Positions 4,346 to 8,778 of a stretch of DNA of 8,778 bases are shown here, one piece after another; position 1 is the stretch's first letter, and every line of letters begins with the position of its first letter. The notes below the pieces were generated by a model. That model was not told the origin of the DNA and did no database searches. It saw only the letters and a list, made by a program, of their open reading frames with translations. Both the position numbers and the translations under genes were made by a program. This stretch comes from Cyanobacteriota bacterium. Its GTDB lineage: Bacteria; Cyanobacteriota; Cyanobacteriia; SKYG9. Location of the stretch: contig JANWZG010000146.1 in NCBI GenBank assembly GCA_025054735.1, positions 1 to 8,778 on the forward strand, in the 5' to 3' direction.

Positions 4346-7048
4346 TCAGTTCGTTTCTGATGTTGCTCGGCGAACAAGAATCACCGTGCACGTGCTGCGG
4401 CGAGCAATTTCTTCTGGAATATTGCCATGAATCGCCTGTTGTAACAATCCTTCTCGGCTGGTGCCCATGACAATAACATCACACTGATCTTTAGCAGCTA
4501 GATCGACGATCGCTTCAGGCACTGAATTAGCACAAACTGGGGTAGCAATAACCGGGCCAGCAATATTGTCAGCTAGGAATGTGGTAGCTGCTTCTAGAGC
4601 GGTGACATCAGGTATGGGCTTAGAGGGTTGACAGACTTGACACAACCGAATTTCTGGAGCGTGGCTTAGGGACGTGAGGGATGGCAATAACTGCACAGCC
4701 TGCTGAACGTTTGGCCCGCCACCAACAGGTACTAGCCAGCGATCGAAATGGGGCAACTGCGGATGGGTCATGGGCCATAGCACAGATGAGTCATCACTTA
4801 TGAGGCGAGGTAATACCCGCGGCTTGATTGCGGGTGCTTTCGCAAGCTTGCCCAACTTCACTAGCATGACATCACAGGTCGCCTGCTGCAAAATGGCATC
4901 CACCGCAGTGCCAAAAATACGCCCTGGTGTTGAGGTGCTTCCCTTCCAGCCCATCAATAGCAGGTTAATGTGTCCGTCACGGACAATCTCTAGAATTGCA
5001 GACGCTAGGTCATGGGTAACACAGACACGAGTGTGTACAGGCACTTGCCATGCCTTGCCCAGCCTTGTTGCTTGTTTGAGGAGTTGTCGGCTACGGGTAG
5101 TGCGCACAGGAGTTTCTGATGGTAGCCGATCGCGACTCACAACTATTACCTGCACACACTCCACCTCATAGCGACGATCACGGGCAATAGCCATGGCCAT
5201 CCGCAATAACGTTTGGGCTGTGTCTGGGTTACTGAGGGGCACTAGTAAGCGACCGTTGCCGATCGCAGGGTCACGAGTTTGATAGACCACATAGGCAGGA
5301 CTGGCACGGGCATTGGCTTGTCCTGTAGCATTTGCTACTTTATCTGACTCCGCTCGAATGATGTCAGCACGGGTGATGATGCCCACTAGCCGCCGTCCTT
5401 CAGTGACGGGCAGGCGACTAATTTGATAACGATTTAACAGGTGCAGCACATGACTGAGGGAATCATAGGGCGTAACCGTCACTGGATCTGGAGTCATAAT
5501 ATCTGCGATCGGCGCTTCTGGAGGCAACACAGACTTGCTCAGGTCAGTCTGGGTAATGATCCCCACAAGTTGCCCACTGTCAACTACTGGAAAGCCCCGG
5601 TGATGGGATTGGGCAAAGGCTTGTTTGGCTTCCGCGATCGTCATTAGGCTAGTGAGTGTTTCTACCTGCCGCTGCATGATGTCATTCGCTGTCAGTGAGG
5701 CTAGTTGCTCATCGAGCGGTGCTTTTCGATTGAGTTGGATGCCATTCCAATCCAAAATATTGCTGTAGATCGAACCCTTGGATACAGTTTCTGCAAACAA
5801 GTAAGCAGTTACGGAGCCAACCATCAGCGGCAGTACTAGGTTAAAATCTGTTGTCATCTCAAATACAATGACGATCGCAGTAATTGGACCCCGTGCTACT
5901 GCGCTGAAAAATGCTCCCATGCCCGTTAAAGCATAGGTGGCATAGGAACCAATTGAAATTTGAGCCTCGACAGGAATCCCAACAAGGTGTTGGAGTGCTT
6001 CTGCACCATAACAGACCAATAATCCCAGAGCTGAGCCTAGGGTGAGTGATGGAGCAAATAATCCCCCTGGTGCGCCGGATCCATAGGCTACTAGGGTAAG
6101 GACAAAGTGGACAGCAAAGGCCAATGCTGGTAACGTCCAGGTTGTGGCTCCGGTCATGAGTACATCCTGTAACCCGGCTGAGTTGCGATGAGCATCAGGC
6201 AACAGCCCAATCACTGTCCCAGAGATAACGCCAGCTAATGCCATTCGCCAAGGTAGGCTAATCGACAACTGCTTGTTAAGTTTCAAGCTGAAAATAACTC
6301 CCCGGTTAAACAAGCCTCCTAATAAGCCCGCTAGTAAGCCCAACAGCATGAATAAGGGCATTTCAGGCAAGGAAAAACTACTGTGAAAATTGGGAATGTT
6401 GAGGTTAAGACCACTACCACCGAGCAACCGTGATACGACAGCTCCAATGAACGATGCCAGGATGGCAGTACCTAAGGTCATCTCGGAAACATCTTGCAGC
6501 AGTTCCTCAATCACAAACAATACCCCTGCGATCGGGGCATTGAAGCCTGCGGCCAGTCCGGCTGCTGCTCCAGCGGCAATCAACTGCCGCCGGTATCCTG
6601 GTGATGTAGGAAACCATCGGCTAAGCTGAGCGGCAAGGGCAGCTCCAATGTGGACTGTAGGTCCCTGCCGCCCTAGCACCAGACCTGAGGCTAAAGCCAC
6701 GATCGTGCTGATGAGCTTCGTCACTGCAACCCTTAGCTCTAGCGGAATAGGCACGTAGTTCAATGCCGCCTTAACACCAGGGATGCCACTACCAGATGCT
6801 TCTGGAGCAAAGCGCTCCACAATCCAACCAGACACTAAGCCGCCAAGTAGCCCGATCGTTGGCAACACTAACCATGCAGGCATCATTTGGGCTGCGTAGA
6901 TGCGCCAGCGTCCTAACCAGCCAATGCTATACTTCAGCAATACAGCAGACAGAGCCGCAACTAGCCCAATCACGCAGGCTTCTACAATTGCTAGACGCTT
7001 AGATTGAGAAAACTTTCGCAATTGCGACGGTAGCGAGAAGTATCCCAT
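4346..7048 (-). CDS. ClC family anion channel or transporter with two CBS and two USP domains
   Basis: A 900-residue membrane protein. The ClC core (about 1-435) has the anion-site motifs GSGIPG (86-91), APGGLFAP (326-333, Phe331 matching Phe357 of E. coli ClC) and SIYSNIL (426-432, Tyr428 matching Tyr445). The helix F motif reads GRQGP (126-130): Gln128 stands where the gating glutamate (Glu148 in E. coli) normally is. The inner proton glutamate is kept (Glu182, in LFVIEELLQD). Two CBS domains follow (about 453-506 and 513-568), then two universal stress protein domains (about 598-734 and 768-893). The first has the full ATP motif G-x2-G-x9-G-T (Gly700, Gly703, Gly713, Thr714); in the second it is degenerate (Arg865, Asn876). 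I start at the ATG at 7048 with GAGGG upstream; the frame is open to a TTG at 7060. Likely substrate chloride or another small anion; channel or exchanger is unresolved. Confidence 0.92.
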   Translation of the reverse strand: MGYFSLPSQLRKFSQSKRLAIVEACVIGLVAALSAVLLKYSIGWLGRWRIYAAQMMPAWLVLPTIGLLGGLVSGWIVERFAPEASGSGIPGVKAALNYVPIPLELRVAVTKLISTIVALASGLVLGRQGPTVHIGAALAAQLSRWFPTSPGYRRQLIAAGAAAGLAAGFNAPIAGVLFVIEELLQDVSEMTLGTAILASFIGAVVSRLLGGSGLNLNIPNFHSSFSLPEMPLFMLLGLLAGLLGGLFNRGVIFSLKLNKQLSISLPWRMALAGVISGTVIGLLPDAHRNSAGLQDVLMTGATTWTLPALAFAVHFVLTLVAYGSGAPGGLFAPSLTLGSALGLLVCYGAEALQHLVGIPVEAQISIGSYATYALTGMGAFFSAVARGPITAIVIVFEMTTDFNLVLPLMVGSVTAYLFAETVSKGSIYSNILDWNGIQLNRKAPLDEQLASLTANDIMQRQVETLTSLMTIAEAKQAFAQSHHRGFPVVDSGQLVGIITQTDLSKSVLPPEAPIADIMTPDPVTVTPYDSLSHVLHLLNRYQISRLPVTEGRRLVGIITRADIIRAESDKVANATGQANARASPAYVVYQTRDPAIGNGRLLVPLSNPDTAQTLLRMAMAIARDRRYEVECVQVIVVSRDRLPSETPVRTTRSRQLLKQATRLGKAWQVPVHTRVCVTHDLASAILEIVRDGHINLLLMGWKGSTSTPGRIFGTAVDAILQQATCDVMLVKLGKLAKAPAIKPRVLPRLISDDSSVLWPMTHPQLPHFDRWLVPVGGGPNVQQAVQLLPSLTSLSHAPEIRLCQVCQPSKPIPDVTALEAATTFLADNIAGPVIATPVCANSVPEAIVDLAAKDQCDVIVMGTSREGLLQQAIHGNIPEEIARRSTCTVILVRRATSETN

Positions 7049-7603
7049 CGATGCCCTCAAGTCTGATCATCTAGAGATTGAATGATCCTATTGCAACGAT
7101 CGTTACAGTGCGTCCTGATCTCGACACCATTACACCGAAAGAACCAAGCATAACCAATGGCTTTCTTCTGGTTAGACACACCCTGCTTGCACGTAGCTGA
7201 CCTAGATGCTTAGCAGGAAGCGTTTGTCACCTCTCCCTTCAAAGAACCTTGAAGCAAGAGTGCTAGACCCATAAGGTCACCTGTCGAGATTAGAAGACGT
7301 AACTAATGTTCAAGTTCCTTAATCAATCATAAAACTCTAGTGGGCGCAGCATATCGACTAAACGCTCAAGAAAGGCTACTAAATATTAAAAAATGAAACT
7401 TTGTAGTTTGGGATACAAAAATATTTTCCGTCCACTGCATATAGTATACGAGCCACTAAGATAACCTATATGTAGCGCCTAGCAGGTAAACAGCGTTCAC
7501 GGTCGTGCCATAGGTTGGTGCATTCAAGGCAGGGTGTTTAGGGAATTGAATGCTTGCTCTGGGTTTCTGGTGGATTTGCAACTCACACTTTACAGGTAGA
7601 ACT
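7049..7603. other. Divergent intergenic region between the ClC gene and the small NtcA-linked gene
   Basis: This 555-base stretch lies upstream of genes on both strands. The right half holds an NtcA-type promoter (7403-7445). The left half holds short inverted repeats: the palindrome AACGATCGTT near 7096, TAACCA/TGGTTA at 7151-7174 and CTTCAA/TTGAAG at 7237-7254. None is followed by a T-run. I could not find a convincing promoter for the ClC gene. I see no RNA gene or credible coding frame here apart from a possible N-terminal extension of the small gene from an ATG at 7550. Confidence 0.6.
7403..7445 (+). promoter_or_regulatory. NtcA-activated type promoter
   Basis: GTAGTTTGGGATAC (7403-7416) fits GTA-N8-TAC, the consensus of the cyanobacterial nitrogen regulator NtcA. 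After 23 bases comes TATAGT (7440-7445), a fit to the TAN3T -10 box. The 20-24 base gap is the layout known for NtcA-activated promoters, in which the NtcA site replaces the -35 box. Transcription would start near 7452 and read into the small gene at 7604, leaving a leader of about 150 bases. The NtcA site is symmetric, but I see no well-placed TAN3T in the other direction, towards the ClC gene. Confidence 0.6.
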
Positions 7604-7918
7604 ATGAACTATCAAGCACAACTTAACCCTTGGGTAATTTACCGTCTGTCATCTGACCTGCAACGTGAGCTAGTCACTCGGTTTCGCACCCGTAACGATG
7701 CAGAGAGCTATCTTAAAGTAATGGGGCAGATGCAGCCGCATCTATCCTACATGGTTGTATTTGAAGCGCCGAAGCCGGAATCATCTATGGATACGTCAGC
7801 TTTAGCTAGTGCAACGTCATCCTGTGCTATCAAGCAGTCAAATGGGCCTACTGGCAGCAAAACCACCAAAGCAACAGCTAGAGGTACCAAGGCTAAGGCT
7901 GTAGCAGCGATCGCGTGA
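7604..7918 (+). CDS. Small protein of unknown function with basic Ala/Thr/Lys tail, behind an NtcA-type promoter
   Basis: A 104-residue soluble protein. The first 54 residues look like a compact domain: MNYQAQLNPWVIYRL, then RFRTRNDAESYLKVMGQM and YMVVFE. I recall cyanobacterial hypothetical proteins of about 60 residues with the pattern NPW-I-R-L, RFR-R-DAE, P, VF(D/E), but no assigned function. Residues 55-84 are a Ser/Ala-rich linker, and 85-99 form a basic tail (four Lys, one Arg, among Thr and Ala) resembling histone-H1-like tails, so binding to nucleic acid or an acidic partner is possible but unproven. AGG lies seven bases before this ATG. An alternative ATG at 7550 has a good AGGGA and would add 18 residues (MLALGFWWICNSHFTGRT); I prefer 7604 because the recalled relatives start at the MN-QAQLNPW position. 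The promoter suggests expression under nitrogen shortage. Confidence 0.7.
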   Translation: MNYQAQLNPWVIYRLSSDLQRELVTRFRTRNDAESYLKVMGQMQPHLSYMVVFEAPKPESSMDTSALASATSSCAIKQSNGPTGSKTTKATARGTKAKAVAAIA

Positions 7919-8301
7919 CCTTAGCTTTCTAAACCTAGTTACACGATTTAGCTAGCTTATAATCCATGCCAGGGTTGATGTCACCATCTATTCCATAGAA
8001 ATGGGTTAATCAGTCCTATACTACGGCTACAAATAGCTTCCAGTTAGGATTTAAGCCCTCGCTAGGAACTCATAACTCATTGCTAGCTTTTGGAGAATTG
8101 GTATTAGATGGCAGTGAGTTAGGGAGTTGGTCAGACTAGAACCCTGGAAACGGATCCGTGGCCTATCAGCGGTGATTGGTTTAGCAACAAGCAGTCAGAT
8201 TACGATTTGGCTGCTTGTTCATGTAACAATCTATCTATGGCTCAAGGATTTAGATGTTCTAAATTCATAGTCTAAGGTGAGCTAGTTGCGTCTTGACCCT
8301 G
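7919..8301. other. Convergent intergenic region with one strong hairpin
   Basis: This 383-base stretch lies between two genes that point at each other. It holds a 15-bp hairpin at 8186-8219, the palindrome ACGGATCCGT at 8150-8159 and the direct repeat ACTCAT-A-ACTCAT near 8068-8080. A perfect TATAAT at 7958-7963 has no -35 partner and no gene after it. I see no coding frame worth calling. Confidence 0.6.
8186..8219. terminator. 15-bp hairpin with TACG loop, possible bidirectional terminator
   Basis: AACAAGCAGTCAGAT (8186-8200) pairs with ATTTGGCTGCTTGTT (8205-8219) over 15 bp with two G-U wobbles when read as plus-strand RNA. The four-base loop TACG is of the stable UNCG class, although its closing pair is U-A and not the favoured C-G. 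It lies between the ends of two convergent genes, where a two-way terminator would be expected. No T-run follows on either strand, so it is not a classical rho-independent terminator; it may instead protect 3' ends. Confidence 0.45.
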
Positions 8302-8778
8302 CTATATCTCATCCGGATTAATCCCCTGGGCACGGAGATAAGCCGCCAAACGTTCTGCCCGTTGGGCCTCTTGTTCTGCCCGTTGGGCCTCTTGTTCTGC
8401 CCGTTGGGCCTCTTGTTCTGCCCGTTGGGCTTCTTGTTCTGCCCGTTGGTATTGCTGAAGGGCATCCTCCTCTGGGGTGGGCACTAGCTCTCCCGTGGGC
8501 TGGAAGTACCGAAGCTTGTGGTCATGGATCCCTAAGTACAGCCCTAGCTCGTCACTCCATCGCCATCCTTGGCCATTGGGGACGATCGCTTCATAACCCT
8601 GTTGCCCTAGCCGGAATCCTTCAAACTCCAGACTCTCTGGCGAAAACCAGAAGTATTCCCTGGTCTTGAATCGGTCTTGATAGAGGCTCTTTTTCAGGCC
8701 GCGATCATTCTGAGCAGTGGAGTCTGAGAGCAGTTCAATAATCAAGTCAGGATAGCGTCCCTCTTCTTCCCACACGAC
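8302..8778 (-). CDS. Uma2 family (DUF820) endonuclease-like protein, C-terminal part (cut by window edge)
   Basis: The frame is open to the right edge, so the N-terminus is missing; about 158 residues are present. Uma2 proteins have a PD-(D/E)XK nuclease-like fold, are abundant in cyanobacteria, and have no firmly known role. Visible are RYPDLIIELLSDST, with the Asp and Glu of the active-site strand, then NDRGLKKSLYQ with a candidate catalytic lysine, and EYFWFSPESLEFEGF, the usual next block. After TGELVPTPEED comes a tail of nearly identical seven-residue units, A-E-Q-E-A-Q-R, about four and a half copies, then LAAYLRAQGINPDEI, a common Uma2 ending. The heptads should form a coiled coil. 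They are encoded by a 21-base tandem repeat. Confidence 0.88.
   Translation of the reverse strand, partial: VVWEEEGRYPDLIIELLSDSTAQNDRGLKKSLYQDRFKTREYFWFSPESLEFEGFRLGQQGYEAIVPNGQGWRWSDELGLYLGIHDHKLRYFQPTGELVPTPEEDALQQYQRAEQEAQRAEQEAQRAEQEAQRAEQEAQRAERLAAYLRAQGINPDEI
8353..8449. repeat. 21-base tandem repeat encoding the Uma2 heptads
   Basis: Four full 21-base units start at 8353, 8374, 8395 and 8416, followed by a 13-base partial unit at 8437-8449. Each unit begins TTCTGCCCGTTGGGC on the plus strand. The first three are identical; the fourth differs by one base (GGGCTT for GGGCCT). The unit length is a multiple of three and of one coiled-coil heptad, so loss or gain of units keeps the reading frame and the coil register. 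The near identity implies recent duplication. Confidence 0.9.

Noticed and set aside
4770..5171. 133-codon plus-strand frame opposite the ClC gene
   Set aside because: It lies wholly within the USP-coding part of the ClC gene on the other strand, and its product resembles no known protein; the ClC frame has clear domains.
7958..7963. Perfect TATAAT on the plus strand
   Set aside because: No -35-like box lies 16-18 bases upstream and no gene follows on that strand; the next gene is on the minus strand.
8150..8159. Perfect palindrome ACGGATCCGT
   Set aside because: Ten-base palindromes are expected by chance at this scale; it has no loop and no second copy that I can see.
8353..8449. Possible CRISPR array
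   Set aside because: The units are contiguous 21-base copies with no unique spacers and lie inside a coding gene.
8265..8487. Repeat-rich proteins in two other frames across the Uma2 tail (PNGQNKR and CPLGLLF units)
   Set aside because: They are alternative readings of the 21-base repeat; only the A-E-Q-E-A-Q-R frame continues from a recognisable Uma2 domain.

Overview
The window looks like a chromosomal segment of a cyanobacterium. Four copies of the HIP1 octamer GCGATCGC are present (from 2224, 2744, 3192 and 7907), and several products are of cyanobacterial or plastid type: a DUF2839 membrane protein, a Slr0204-like DHNA-CoA thioesterase of phylloquinone synthesis, a plant-like CbbY phosphatase, a ClC-CBS-USP transporter and a Uma2-type protein with a heptad tail. 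Genus cannot be set from the sequence. No rRNA, tRNA, CRISPR array, transposase or prophage gene is visible.

Layout. Minus strand, 1-1024: the start of a B12-binding radical SAM protein (cut by the window edge), downstream of phoU. Then a 780-base spacer (about 1085-1866) with short direct repeats, a hairpin and one doubtful 41-codon ORF. Plus strand, 1867-4321: a likely transcription unit of cbbY, a TIGR01777 NAD(P)-dependent epimerase-like gene, a 70-residue DUF2839 gene and the DHNA-CoA hydrolase gene. A 900-residue ClC transporter gene (4346-7048, minus) converges on this unit with only 24 bases between the stop codons. A 555-base spacer (7049-7603) holds a near-ideal NtcA-type promoter (GTA-N8-TAC, 23 bases, TATAGT) pointing at a small unknown gene (7604-7918, plus). 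A 383-base spacer with a 15-bp hairpin separates this from a Uma2/DUF820 gene on the minus strand that runs off the right edge.

Together the genes suggest housekeeping and physiology (phosphate signalling, Calvin-cycle side-product repair, phylloquinone synthesis, anion transport) and not a mobile island. The best leads for something new are: the ClC protein, whose gating glutamate is glutamine (GRQGP) and which carries two CBS and two USP sensor domains; the small gene behind an NtcA-type promoter; and three AGTACT palindromes just upstream of phoU. I see no clear multi-gene novel system such as a defence island.
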